This document shows, piece after piece, positions 9,333 to 18,549 of a DNA stretch of 64,000 bases (the stretch's first letter is position 1; the number at the start of each line of letters is the position of its first letter). Made by a program: the position numbers and the translations under genes. Under the pieces are notes generated by a model. That model searched no databases. It was given only the letters and a program-made list of their open reading frames with translations, and had not been told where the DNA came from. The stretch is from CALLVF01 sp964632205 (GTDB lineage Bacteria; Patescibacteriota; Microgenomatia; UBA1406; GWC2-37-13). The stretch is taken from assembly GCA_964632205.1 (NCBI GenBank), contig CAZWBE010000003.1, forward strand, positions 15,785-79,784, read 5' to 3'.

Positions 9333-9685
9333 TGTCAATCTATCAAGAAATTATTCTTGAACATCATCGTCATCCTAAAAACTATGGACAAGTAAAGCAA
9401 CCCAGTGGGAGAGTAGAACTTTTTAATCCTTTATGTGGTGATAAGATAGAGATGACGGTTAGATTAGTTAGTAATAAGATAGCGGAAATAAAATTTCGCG
9501 GTCAGGGTTGCGCTATTTCCCAAGCGGCTGCCTCGCTTTTGACAGAATTTGCCAAAGGAAAAACAAAAGAAGAATTGAAAAAATTGGATAAAGAGTTTAT
9601 GATTAAATTATTAAGAGTGAATTTGGGTCCAAATAGAATTAAATGTGCTCTTTTGCCACTTGAAGCCTTGCATAAACTTTTATAG
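9332..9685 (+). CDS. sufU: SufU/IscU-like Fe-S scaffold or sulfur-transfer protein
   Basis: A GTG start at 9332 shares its first base with the sufS stop. The 117-aa protein has the three conserved cysteines, C35 (NPLCGD, with D37), C60 (GQGCAIS) and C105 (IKCALLP). RIKCALLP is SufU-like, since IscU has His before that Cys. However, only 44 residues separate the last two cysteines, so the insertion of about 20 residues typical of SufU is absent and the length matches IscU. In SufU systems the protein takes sulfur from SufS through zinc-bound cysteines. Position directly after sufS supports that role. Confidence 0.9.
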   Translation: MSIYQEIILEHHRHPKNYGQVKQPSGRVELFNPLCGDKIEMTVRLVSNKIAEIKFRGQGCAISQAAASLLTEFAKGKTKEELKKLDKEFMIKLLRVNLGPNRIKCALLPLEALHKLL

Positions 9686-9724
9686 CTATTTAGTTTTACT
9701 AGTTATAAATTTATTACTAACATT

Positions 9725-10000
9725 ATGGATAATCAAAAACTAAAAGATCAACAAAAACCATCAGGTCCAGTAAATATTAGAAGCCTTAAGGTATGGGTGG
9801 ATCGAAACCTTTGTATTGGTGCCGCCACTTGCGTGGCGGTCGCCCCTAAAACTTTTCTTTTAGATTCAGAGGCAAAGGCAATTATCCTTGATTCAGCTGA
9901 GCAAGACAGTAATGAAACAATTATTGATGCGGCCAAAGCTTGTCCAGTAGCGGCAATCTTCATTGAAGATGAAAACGGAAAAAGAATTTTTCCCAAATAA
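9725..10000 (+). CDS. Single-cluster ferredoxin, [3Fe-4S]-type motif
   Basis: 91-aa acidic ferredoxin. There are only three cysteines: C30, C36 and C73 (CIGAATC and ACPVAAI). Position 33, which is Cys in [4Fe-4S] ferredoxins (CxxCxxC), is Ala, as in [3Fe-4S] ferredoxins of the actinobacterial kind. A charged N-terminal tail of about 20 residues precedes the domain. It lies 39 bases after sufU and 27 before the OFOR alpha gene, so it is the likely electron acceptor of that enzyme. A [4Fe-4S] form with an outside ligand cannot be excluded. Confidence 0.9.
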   Translation: MDNQKLKDQQKPSGPVNIRSLKVWVDRNLCIGAATCVAVAPKTFLLDSEAKAIILDSAEQDSNETIIDAAKACPVAAIFIEDENGKRIFPK

Positions 10001-10027
10001 ATTTTCTAAAACTTTATTAAATTAACA

Positions 10028-11764
10028 ATGATTGATTTTACTTTTAAAATAGGTGGAGAAGCAGGTTTTGGTATTGCCACCTCAGGTTTAGTTTTTTCCA
10101 AAGTGGCCGCCCGATTGGGTTATCATATTTTTGATTATCTTGAATATCCTTCTTTGATTCGGGGAGGCCATAATGCTTTTGAATGTCGGGTAGCTGATTT
10201 TCCTGTCAGTTTTTTAAGACCAGAAATTGATCTTCTTATTTGTCTTAACAAAGAAACTTTTGATAAGCATCAATTTCGATTAACCAAAAATAGCTTTGTG
10301 ATTTACGATAATGAAGAATTTGAGATCGAAGGAGATTTTATAGGGATAAAAATTCCCTTTGAGAAGATTGTTAGCCAATTGAAAGGTCAAACGGTAATGA
10401 AAAACACCATTGCCTTAGGTGCCTCACTGGCAATTTTAGGGGGAAAAATTGATTCATTGGAAAAAATTATTGAAGAACAGTTCAAAAAAAAAGGAGAAAA
10501 GGTGATTAACTTTAATAAACAATTTGCTCAAGCTGGTTATGATTTGGTGATAAAAAATTATTCGCATCTGGTTAGATCATTTCTTGGTCAAAAAGAATCA
10601 GGACAAAAGTTAGTAATAAGCGGTAATGACGCTTTTTCTCTTGCGTCGGTTATAGCTGATTGCCGGCTTTACTGTGCTTATCCAATGACGCCTTCTTCTT
10701 CGGTTTTAGCTACTCTGGCTGCTTGGCAAGAAAAAGTCGGCATTATTGTCAGACACCCTGAGGATGAAATTTCTGTTATTCACACCGCTTTAGGGGCTTC
10801 TTTTGCTGGTGTGAGAGCAGCGGTGGGCACCTCAGGTGGAGGTTTTGCTTTGATGACTGAGGCGATTTCTTTTGCCGGAATAGCCGAGATACCGATAGTA
10901 ATTTTTTTAGCTCAACGGCCAGGACCAGCCACTGGTATGCCGACTTGGACAGAACAGGGAGATTTGCTTTTTGCGGTTCATTCGGGACATGGTGAATTTC
11001 CCAAAATTGTTTTAGCCCCCGGTGATCAAGAGGAAATGTTGTCGCTTACTTTAAAAGCGTATAATCTAGCTGATATTTATCAAACGCCGGTGATTGTCTT
11101 AAGCGATATGTTTTTATCAGAATCACATAAAAGTGTCGAAAAAGAGTTTGTTGATAATTTAGTTAGATCTTATAGGCTGGAAAGGGGAAAGATTATTGAT
11201 CGGGGTCAAATAACGAACTTTCAAGATCAACGATATTTAAGATATCAAATTACAGAAGATGGTATATCAGCAAGGATGTTACCAGGCATACCAGGATATT
11301 TTTATCAGGCAAACTCCTATGAGCATCTAGAAGATGGTCATACAACTGAGGAATCTCAACCAAGAAAAGAACAAGTCGAAAAAAGAAGGAGAAAAATAAT
11401 AACCTATTTAAAAAACCACTTTCAACCAGCTAGTATTTATGGTGAGATTGAGAAATCACAGATAATTTTTGTTTCTTGGGGATCGACTAAAGGAGCAATT
11501 TTAGAGACGCAAAAAATTTTAGCCGATAAAGGCATTCTAACTACTTTTATCCATTTTACCCATCTTTATCCTTTAGCAAAAGAAATAATTGCCCCATTAT
11601 TTATTACCGGAAAAAGGTATATTTTGGTTGAAAATAACTCTTTCGGTCAATTTGGTAAATTGTTATTACAAGAGACAGGAGTGGAAATTAAAGAGAAGAT
11701 ATTAAAATATGATGGGCGGCCGATTTGGCCTAAAGATATAATTAGCTATGTAAACAGTCATTAG
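10028..11764 (+). CDS. 2-oxoacid:ferredoxin oxidoreductase, fused gamma-alpha subunit
   Basis: Oxidatively decarboxylates a 2-oxoacid to the acyl-CoA while reducing ferredoxin. Residues about 1-180 are the gamma (CoA-side) domain, with GGEAGFGIATSG and YPSLIRGGHNAFECR. Residues about 195-578 are the alpha pyrimidine-binding domain, with YPMTPSS near 218-224 (YPITPSS in the family), the PEDEISVIHTALGASFAG block and GTSGGGFALMTEA. The gamma-alpha fusion is the KorA/OorA type. The substrate (pyruvate, 2-oxoglutarate or a branched acid) cannot be fixed from sequence. The beta subunit follows 44 bases later. Confidence 0.93.
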   Translation: MIDFTFKIGGEAGFGIATSGLVFSKVAARLGYHIFDYLEYPSLIRGGHNAFECRVADFPVSFLRPEIDLLICLNKETFDKHQFRLTKNSFVIYDNEEFEIEGDFIGIKIPFEKIVSQLKGQTVMKNTIALGASLAILGGKIDSLEKIIEEQFKKKGEKVINFNKQFAQAGYDLVIKNYSHLVRSFLGQKESGQKLVISGNDAFSLASVIADCRLYCAYPMTPSSSVLATLAAWQEKVGIIVRHPEDEISVIHTALGASFAGVRAAVGTSGGGFALMTEAISFAGIAEIPIVIFLAQRPGPATGMPTWTEQGDLLFAVHSGHGEFPKIVLAPGDQEEMLSLTLKAYNLADIYQTPVIVLSDMFLSESHKSVEKEFVDNLVRSYRLERGKIIDRGQITNFQDQRYLRYQITEDGISARMLPGIPGYFYQANSYEHLEDGHTTEESQPRKEQVEKRRRKIITYLKNHFQPASIYGEIEKSQIIFVSWGSTKGAILETQKILADKGILTTFIHFTHLYPLAKEIIAPLFITGKRYILVENNSFGQFGKLLLQETGVEIKEKILKYDGRPIWPKDIISYVNSH

Positions 11765-11808
11765 TTACTAGTTTTTAAGATCAATTTTTAAGATTAAAGT
11801 TATTTTGT

Positions 11809-12651
11809 ATGGATGATTTTACCGGCTATAAACCAACTTGGTGTCCTGGTTGTGGTAATTGGGGGATTGGAGCAGCATTGAAATCTGCCTTTACCCAATT
11901 AGGTTTTAATCCGTCAAGAGTAGTGGTTATTTTTGGCATTGGTTGCTCAGGTAATATGAATGATTTTCTCAATGCTTATGCGATACATTCACTTCATGGT
12001 CGAGCTATTCCTAACGCTATTGGTGTTAAATTAGCCAATCATAAATTACCAGTGGTGGCTGTCGTAGGGGATGGTGATTGTTATGGGGAGGGGGGGAATC
12101 ATCTTATCCATGCAGCTCGCGGTAATCACGATATTACTGTGATTGTTCATGATAATGGAGTTTATGGTTTAACAACCGGGCAAGTAGCCCCAACTGCTCC
12201 TAAAGGATTTAAATCAAAATCAACCCCTTCTGGGATTATTGAGAATTCTATTAATCCTTTGGCTTTAGCATTAACTCAGGGGGCAACTTTTGTGGCACAA
12301 ACATTTGCTGGAGAGACTGCTCACATGATTGAGATTATAAAACAAGGAATTGTTCATAAAGGCTTTTCTCTCATTAATATTTTGCAACCATGCGTTACTT
12401 TTAATAAATTTAATACTTATCAATATTATAAAGAACACAGTTATAAGCTTCCTTTTGATTATCAGAAGGATAATTATCAATTAGCTCTCCAAAAGACAAC
12501 TGAGTTGTTTGAGGAAAAATTTCCGTTGGGAGTGTTATATCAGGTTGAAAAGCCGACATACACTGAACACCTGCCTCAGTTATCTGAAAAACCATTAATC
12601 GAAAAAGAGAGGTTTACTAATTTTCAATCAGTGGTTGATGATTTTATTTGA
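11809..12651 (+). CDS. 2-oxoacid:ferredoxin oxidoreductase, beta subunit
   Basis: TPP-binding subunit with one [4Fe-4S] cluster. The cluster ligands are visible: C12 and C15 (WCPGCGNWG), C46 (GIGCSG) and C195 (QPCVTF). The TPP motif is GDGD (87-90) followed by N116 in IVHDNGVYGLTTGQ. The family usually has GDGDG, and here the last Gly is Cys91. Length (280 aa) is normal for the KorB type. It completes a two-gene OFOR that depends on the Fe-S assembly genes directly upstream. The repeat-like TTTTTAAGAT words at about 11775-11797 lie between the subunit genes. Confidence 0.94.
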   Translation: MDDFTGYKPTWCPGCGNWGIGAALKSAFTQLGFNPSRVVVIFGIGCSGNMNDFLNAYAIHSLHGRAIPNAIGVKLANHKLPVVAVVGDGDCYGEGGNHLIHAARGNHDITVIVHDNGVYGLTTGQVAPTAPKGFKSKSTPSGIIENSINPLALALTQGATFVAQTFAGETAHMIEIIKQGIVHKGFSLINILQPCVTFNKFNTYQYYKEHSYKLPFDYQKDNYQLALQKTTELFEEKFPLGVLYQVEKPTYTEHLPQLSEKPLIEKERFTNFQSVVDDFI

Positions 12652-12720
12652 ACGATTTTAAATATTTATATGGTTAGTAAAACCTAATGATAATATAAGC
12701 ATATGGCACTTTTTTCTGGG

Positions 12721-12749
12721 TTGACAATTAGCAATTAATATGTTATACT
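12721..12749 (+). promoter_or_regulatory. Near-consensus promoter of lon, leaderless
   Basis: TTGACA (12721-12726), a 17-base spacer, TATACT (12744-12749) and TG at 12741-12742, an extended -10. The predicted start near 12756 lies about four bases before the lon ATG at 12760, leaving no room for a Shine-Dalgarno sequence. No CIRCE-type repeat was seen. Confidence 0.85.
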
Positions 12750-12759
12750 GCTAAAAAAT

Positions 12760-15225
12760 ATGCCATTTTTAATCGGAGCCTCAGAAAAGTTAATTTATCC
12801 CGTAGCCGCTGTTCGTGATGGAATTGTTTTTCCAAACACGGATAATTTTTTAGTCTTTGGTCGTCCTAAAAGTGTGGCGGCAATTAATGCCGCTCTTAGA
12901 AAAGATAAAAAGATTGTTTTAATTTTACAAAAGAAATTAAATTTGGACAATCCTAAAAAAGAAGATTTATATCAAATAGGAGTTTTAGTTAACATTGAGA
13001 AAACGAGTTTTGGTGAGAGAGGAGAAATAAACGCTTTAGTGAAGGGTTTGGAAAAAGTAAAAATTATTGAATTTACTCAGGAAAGTGATTATTTTGAGGC
13101 AAAAATAGAGGTAGTTATTGACAAATTAGAGGAAGATGAGGAAGTTCAGGCGATGGTTCGTTATATCACCAATCAAATAAAAAAGGCAATTAATTTGGGC
13201 AAGGCGGTTGATTTTATTTTTTTAATGAACACCCTTAATTTTCCAAATCCCCGAGACTTTTCTAATCAGGTGGCAATGATTTTAGAATTAAAACCCGAAG
13301 AAAGACAGGATCTTCTTGAGATAAACAGTGTTAAGGAGCGATTAAAGAAAGAAATCGATTACATTAATCGTGAGGTTAAAATTTTAGAGATTGAATATAA
13401 CCTTTCTTCTAAAACGCAAAAGAAATTTGAGCAGGGCATGAAAGAAACATTTTTGCGAGAAAAAATGAAAACAATTGAAGAAGAGTTAGGAGAAAAAGGT
13501 GAAGATCGTGAGATTGCTGAATATAGAGAGAAAATCAAAAAAGCTAAAATGCCTAAAGAAGTAGAAACAAAAGCATTCAAAGAGCTTAAGCGTTTATCGC
13601 AAATGTCTCAATTTAATCCGGAATCATCATACATTCGTACCTATTTAGATTGGTTGGTGGAATTACCTTGGTCGCGCGTTTCTCCTAATGATGTTAATAT
13701 TACTCAAGCGGAAAAGATTCTTAATGAAGATCATTATGGGTTGAAAAAAATAAAAGAGCGGATTTTAGAGTATCTGGCGGTAATGGAACTTAAGAAAAGG
13801 AATATCAACCATCAAATTTTCAGTAAAAAACAAGAGGGGGAAAGAAAAGCAGAACATCAGCCAACAATTTTGTGTTTTGTTGGTCCACCTGGCGTGGGAA
13901 AAACTTCTTTAGGAAAGTCAATCGCCCGAGCGCTGGGACGAAAATTTGTTAAAATATCACTGGGTGGAATTCGTGATGAGGCAGAGATCCGCGGGCATAG
14001 AAGGACATATGTTGGTGCTCTCCCTGGTCGGATTATTCAAGGGATTAAACAAGCAGGGACAAAAAACCCGGTTTTTATGTTAGATGAAATTGATAAGATT
14101 GGCCGAGATTATCGCGGTGATCCCTCGGCCGCTCTCCTTGAAGCTTTAGATCCAGAACAAAATCATTCTTTTTCTGATCATTATCTGGAGGTTAATTTTG
14201 ATTTATCAGATGTTTTTTTTATCACTACCGCTAATATTCTAGACACGATACCAGATGCTCTCCTTGATAGGTTAGAAGTAATTCATTTTCCAGGCTATAC
14301 TGAAGATGAAAAATTTCATATTGCAGCGAGTTATTTATTTCCAAAGCAAATAAAAGCCCATGGTTTATTAGAGAAAGAGACAAAAATTACCGACAATGCT
14401 TTACGAATGATTATCCGTCGTTATACTCGAGAAGCAGGTGTTCGTGAATTAGAAAGACAAATTGCTACCATTATGAGAAAAATTGCCCGAGATATTGTTG
14501 AAAAAAAAGTCACCGTCAAAACCATTGGTATTTCTGATCTCCATCGATATTTAGGTCCCTACAAATATTCATCAACCATGATTGAGGAAAAAGATAGAGT
14601 AGGGATTGCGACTGGTTTAGCTTGGACTCAGGCCGGTGGTGACATTCTTTTTATCGAAGTAGCGGTGATGCCAGGTAAGGGTAACCTGACTTTAACTGGA
14701 CACTTGGGTGAAGTCATGAAAGAATCCTGTCAAGCAGCTTTATCCTATATCAGGTCTCGTTGGGAAAAATTTGGTTTAAATAAAAGTTTCTTTAACAATA
14801 TTGACATTCATGTTCATGTCCCTGAAGGAGCAGTTCCTAAAGATGGACCTTCCGCTGGCATTGCTATTACTACCGCCATGATTTCTGCTCTTACGAAAAT
14901 TCCGGTGAAAAAAGATGTAGGTATGACCGGAGAAATTACTCTTCGTGGTCGAGTGCTGGAAATTGGTGGAGTCAAGGAAAAGATAATCGCTGCTCATAGA
15001 GCCAACATTAAAAGTGTTATTTTACCAAAAGATAATAAGAAAGATCTAGAAGATATTCCTGCTTATGTTTTGAAAGATTTAAGGTTTATTTATGTTGATC
15101 ATTTAGATGAAGTATTAAAAGTAGCATTATCATTTCCTAATAAAAAATTTCATTTTCCTACTACCTCTATCAAACAATTTGCCCAAATTAAAAGAGAAAA
15201 TAATCATGAAAAAAGTCTAAATTAA
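12760..15225 (+). CDS. lon: Lon, ATP-dependent serine protease
   Basis: Cytosolic AAA+ protease for misfolded and regulatory proteins. It has an N-terminal LAN substrate domain (about 10-200), a coiled-coil linker, and an AAA module with Walker [14 protein letters not shown] (about 376-388) and [11 protein letters not shown]. The peptidase domain has the catalytic Ser in [11 protein letters not shown] (about 698) and Lys in [13 protein letters not shown] (about 740). At 821 aa it is a normal LonA. The last 3 codons overlap the convergent FemAB-like gene by 9 bases. It is transcribed from its own strong promoter and is not obviously part of the upstream SUF-OFOR unit. Confidence 0.97.
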   Translation: MPFLIGASEKLIYPVAAVRDGIVFPNTDNFLVFGRPKSVAAINAALRKDKKIVLILQKKLNLDNPKKEDLYQIGVLVNIEKTSFGERGEINALVKGLEKVKIIEFTQESDYFEAKIEVVIDKLEEDEEVQAMVRYITNQIKKAINLGKAVDFIFLMNTLNFPNPRDFSNQVAMILELKPEERQDLLEINSVKERLKKEIDYINREVKILEIEYNLSSKTQKKFEQGMKETFLREKMKTIEEELGEKGEDREIAEYREKIKKAKMPKEVETKAFKELKRLSQMSQFNPESSYIRTYLDWLVELPWSRVSPNDVNITQAEKILNEDHYGLKKIKERILEYLAVMELKKRNINHQIFSKKQEGERKAEHQPTILCFVGPPGVGKTSLGKSIARALGRKFVKISLGGIRDEAEIRGHRRTYVGALPGRIIQGIKQAGTKNPVFMLDEIDKIGRDYRGDPSAALLEALDPEQNHSFSDHYLEVNFDLSDVFFITTANILDTIPDALLDRLEVIHFPGYTEDEKFHIAASYLFPKQIKAHGLLEKETKITDNALRMIIRRYTREAGVRELERQIATIMRKIARDIVEKKVTVKTIGISDLHRYLGPYKYSSTMIEEKDRVGIATGLAWTQAGGDILFIEVAVMPGKGNLTLTGHLGEVMKESCQAALSYIRSRWEKFGLNKSFFNNIDIHVHVPEGAVPKDGPSAGIAITTAMISALTKIPVKKDVGMTGEITLRGRVLEIGGVKEKIIAAHRANIKSVILPKDNKKDLEDIPAYVLKDLRFIYVDHLDEVLKVALSFPNKKFHFPTTSIKQFAQIKRENNHEKSLN

Positions 15226-16203
15226 CCGCTTTATTACTAAGTAAATATTTCTTAAGGAATAGATAAAATTATAGAAATGATAGATACTTTTGTTAATAAC
15301 TAAGTCATAACTTCCTGCCAATTCTACGTATCTTCCGCCGTAGCCTTGTTTGAATCTAGTAAAACCAGCCCAGGGATGGTTTTTTTTGTAGTTGGGGGGG
15401 AGACTTCCCCACATATCGAACTTTTTTGCCCCCATTTTTTTTCCTAAGCGAATTGTTTCCCACATAAGGAGATTTGAAGCCATAAGATTCCTATGTAATA
15501 AAGACGTGCCTCCATAAGGATAATAAATAATTTTTTTAAAGTAAAAGAGTTCATAAGCGGCTAAGGGAATATTTTTATAAAAGGCGATTAAGATATAAGC
15601 GATATTTTTTTTTAAATTATTCCACACAATTTGATGGTATCTTGGATTATGACCAAAATATTTTTGTCGTTTACAGGTTTCAAAATATAGTTGACAGAAA
15701 ATTTTAAATCCTTCCTCATTATCCATTTTTTTGACAATGACACCCTTTTTTTTGGCGAGGCGGATATTGTATCGAGTTTTATGATGCATATTTTTTAAAA
15801 GTTCTTTTTCCGATTGAGTTAAATCTAATATTTGCGTCCATTGAGGAAATAAAGGGTGAGGGGATTTGATTAAAGTATCTGTTGTTTGAAATTTGAGATT
15901 TGATATTTTCTCATAAGGTTCAATTTTAATAAAAATTACTTTATTTTTTTGACCATAATTATAAAAAAAATCTAGAACTTCTTGGGAGGGGAAATTAGAG
16001 CGGGGAAGATAGCCAATTTTAAAATTAGTAAGAGGAATTTTGTGAAATATAACCTGATAAACATCGTTTCCTGCAATTAATCGCAAAACCTCATTCCCCA
16101 TTTCTTTTCGTGCCTCTCCCCATTCCCAGGATTGAAGAGGATGAATAGCTTTTTTATTCCACTCATTTTTATCAAAATCGGAATGAATGATGATAATACT
16201 CAT
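15217..16203 (-). CDS. FemAB-family aminoacyltransferase (peptidoglycan interpeptide bridge)
   Basis: 328-aa double-GNAT-fold protein of the FemABX family, which adds amino acids from aminoacyl-tRNA to the lipid II stem peptide. Family features include the N-terminal [22 protein letters not shown], the segment around [17 protein letters not shown], and the C-terminal [13 protein letters not shown] and [21 protein letters not shown]. It is the last gene of the glycan operon, 23 bases after a GT4 gene. The substrate amino acid is unknown. Some family members act on other acceptors, so a role tied to the surface polymer is possible. Residues around ISNLKFQ are encoded by an AT-rich repeat word. 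Confidence 0.85.
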   Translation of the reverse strand: MSIIIIHSDFDKNEWNKKAIHPLQSWEWGEARKEMGNEVLRLIAGNDVYQVIFHKIPLTNFKIGYLPRSNFPSQEVLDFFYNYGQKNKVIFIKIEPYEKISNLKFQTTDTLIKSPHPLFPQWTQILDLTQSEKELLKNMHHKTRYNIRLAKKKGVIVKKMDNEEGFKIFCQLYFETCKRQKYFGHNPRYHQIVWNNLKKNIAYILIAFYKNIPLAAYELFYFKKIIYYPYGGTSLLHRNLMASNLLMWETIRLGKKMGAKKFDMWGSLPPNYKKNHPWAGFTRFKQGYGGRYVELAGSYDLVINKSIYHFYNFIYSLRNIYLVIKRLI

Positions 16204-16226
16204 TGTAAGTATTTATAGTGTTTATA

Positions 16227-17342
16227 TTAACTACTTATATTAACTGTTGATTTGATAACTCGCAATGTCTCTTGGCCGCATTTTTTCCAGGAAAATAATT
16301 TTACTCTCTTTTTTCCTTTTTTAATCAGTTCTTTTCTTAAGTTTTTATTTTCTGCTAAAAGTTTTATTTTTTCAAACAATTCATTAAAATTTTTAGGGTT
16401 GAAATAGAGGCAAGCATCGCCACCAATTTCAGGGAGGCTGGAAGTAAACGAAGAGATTACCGGGCAGGCAAAACTCATTGCTTCCAATATTGGGATACCA
16501 AAACCCTCATATAAAGATGGTAGTATAAAACAAAAAGCTTTTTGATAAAGAAAAATTAATTCCTCATCACTAATATAATCAGTAAATAAAACCTCATTAT
16601 TTAAGCCCAATTTTTTTACCAAACGGAAGATATCTTGATACAACCAGCCTTTTTTTCCAACAATAACTAATTTAAAATTTTTGTTTAACCGCTTAAATAA
16701 GTGAAAGGCCTGAATTAAAACGGTTATATTTTTTCTTGGTTGAAGAGTGCCAACATATAAAATATAATTTTTTGCTTCTACGGGCCATTTTTTAATTTCT
16801 TTGAGGGTGAATTTTTTATGAGTAATTCTTTTTTCATAGCCATTGTAAATAACTTCAATTTTATTCTCTGGTACTTGGTAATATTTTATGATATCTTTTT
16901 TTGTTGTTTTTGACACAGCGATAATTTTTTTGGCTTTGTTAATTGAGTATTTTGTCCATTGACGAAGTTTAATTAGGTCGGTTTTTAAGAAATCGTTAGG
17001 GAAAAAAATAAAAGAAAGGTCATGGATGGTGACAATGGTTGGGGCGGGGCAGAAACGGGGCGAATAGTGAGCGGGAGAAAAGAAAGCATCAACTCTTTTT
17101 TTTAGATAGAGATTAAATGGTAAAAAAAATTGTGACCAGAAAAATTTTCCAGGAATAATTTCATATTTAAAATATTGATTTTCCTTTGGGAGAGTATCTA
17201 TTGGTTTTTCTTTTAAGAAAATTTTAAATTGAAGACTCTGATTGGCCTGATTTTGAAAATATGTTAATAAGTTTAAAGTATAAACAGAAACTCCAACTTT
17301 GAGTTTAACATTGGCTTCATTGCCATCAATTCCGATGATCAT
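16227..17342 (-). CDS. Glycosyltransferase family 4
   Basis: GT-B retaining glycosyltransferase of 371 aa. It starts MIIGIDGNEANVKLKVGVSVY, the N-domain of the mannosyl/rhamnosyltransferase type. It also shows VTIHDLSFIFFP, the central VGTLQPRKNI sugar-nucleotide loop, and EGFGIPILEAMSFACPVISS carrying the EX7E motif. There is no signal peptide or TM helix, so it acts on the cytoplasmic face. It belongs to a run of five transferases in one operon. Donor and acceptor are not recognisable. The preceding GT4 gene ends 55 bases upstream. Confidence 0.9.
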   Translation of the reverse strand: MIIGIDGNEANVKLKVGVSVYTLNLLTYFQNQANQSLQFKIFLKEKPIDTLPKENQYFKYEIIPGKFFWSQFFLPFNLYLKKRVDAFFSPAHYSPRFCPAPTIVTIHDLSFIFFPNDFLKTDLIKLRQWTKYSINKAKKIIAVSKTTKKDIIKYYQVPENKIEVIYNGYEKRITHKKFTLKEIKKWPVEAKNYILYVGTLQPRKNITVLIQAFHLFKRLNKNFKLVIVGKKGWLYQDIFRLVKKLGLNNEVLFTDYISDEELIFLYQKAFCFILPSLYEGFGIPILEAMSFACPVISSFTSSLPEIGGDACLYFNPKNFNELFEKIKLLAENKNLRKELIKKGKKRVKLFSWKKCGQETLRVIKSTVNISS

Positions 17343-17397
17343 GTTTTAGAAAAATTATTTAATAAAAGGCCTATATAAGTTAATACAAAATCCCCTT

Positions 17398-18549
17398 CTA
17401 ATTTCGTGATTCTAATGTTTTAATAAACACATTGTAATATCGTTTAGGAGTAAAAAGTTTACTTCTTTGCAAACCTTTTTTGACGAGCTGATTTCTTAAT
17501 TTTTCGTCATTGGCTATTTTGTTAATAGTTTGACTGATTTCTTTAATATCATAGGGATTAAAAAGCAAAGCAGCATTACCAGCAATTTCTCTTAGAGATG
17601 AGGTGTTAGAGCAGGCAACCGGCGCTTCTAACTTCATTGCCTCCACTACCGGATAACCAAAACCTTCCCAGAGTGAGGGATAGATAAAAAATAGACATGA
17701 GGCATAAAGAGAATAAAGCTCTTCATCAGTAACGTATCCTAAATATTTAATAATTATTTGAGGAAAGGATAATTTTTTCTGATTTAAGAGTGAAAAATTG
17801 TTAATATCAATTGAGTTGTCCCATCCGGTTGGTCCAACAATGACTAATTGTAATTTTTTATCTTTTATTTGTCTAACTGCCTCAATTAATCTTTTTATAT
17901 TTTTTCTTGGTTCTAGTTTGCCAACGGTTAATATAAATCTTTTTTCTTCGAGAGAAAATTTTTTTAAGACTGATTTTATTGACGATGTTTTTGGTTTAGA
18001 AATATCAATTCCTGGGTAGTTAATAATGATTCTGTTGGATTCTATTTGGAGAAAATTAATAATATCTTTTTTAGTTGATTGAGAATCGGTAAAAATAATT
18101 TTCGACTCTCTTTTTACCCAAAATAATCTTTTTTTTTGAGTTTGATAAATTTTTTTATTTACGGTTTCTGGATGACGAAGATAGACTAAGTCATGAACAA
18201 TGGTAGCTTTATTTATTTTCAGTGGTGCCTCAGCCCAATCTGATGTGATAAACCAATCTAAAGAATTTAAAAATTTATAATTTAGGATCAATAATTTTGA
18301 TAATTGATGTAAGTTGTTCCATAAAAATGAAAGATAAGTAGGAGGGAGCCGCCATTTTACTAGTTGGTGACCCCTTTGGAGAATTTTTTTTTCTAATTGC
18401 CTATCTAAATTTCTTCTTAAGCTGGAAAAGAAAAAAAGCCATTGATGTTTATTATCATATTCTAAAATACTATTAACTAATACTTCAGTAAAGCGGGCTA
18501 CGCCGGTTCCCGGGTAAACGATTTGAGAAATATCAAGGCCAATTTTCAT
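17398..18549 (-). CDS. Glycosyltransferase family 4
   Basis: GT-B transferase of 383 aa, close in layout to its neighbour. It starts MKIGLDISQIVYPGTGVARF and has TIVHDLVYLRHP, ILTVGKLEPRKNI and WEGFGYPVVEAMKLEAPVACS with the EX7E glutamates, then SLREIAGNAALLFNP. The ATG shares four bases (ATGA) with the stop of the preceding GT gene, so translation is coupled. Two neighbouring GT4 genes of the same build suggest an old duplication. The sugar is unknown. Confidence 0.9.
   Translation of the reverse strand: MKIGLDISQIVYPGTGVARFTEVLVNSILEYDNKHQWLFFFSSLRRNLDRQLEKKILQRGHQLVKWRLPPTYLSFLWNNLHQLSKLLILNYKFLNSLDWFITSDWAEAPLKINKATIVHDLVYLRHPETVNKKIYQTQKKRLFWVKRESKIIFTDSQSTKKDIINFLQIESNRIIINYPGIDISKPKTSSIKSVLKKFSLEEKRFILTVGKLEPRKNIKRLIEAVRQIKDKKLQLVIVGPTGWDNSIDINNFSLLNQKKLSFPQIIIKYLGYVTDEELYSLYASCLFFIYPSLWEGFGYPVVEAMKLEAPVACSNTSSLREIAGNAALLFNPYDIKEISQTINKIANDEKLRNQLVKKGLQRSKLFTPKRYYNVFIKTLESRN

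Noticed and set aside
12652..12759. CIRCE (HrcA) operator before lon
   Set aside because: A TTAGCAATT half-like word is present in the promoter, but no GAGTGCTAA partner at the 9-base distance.
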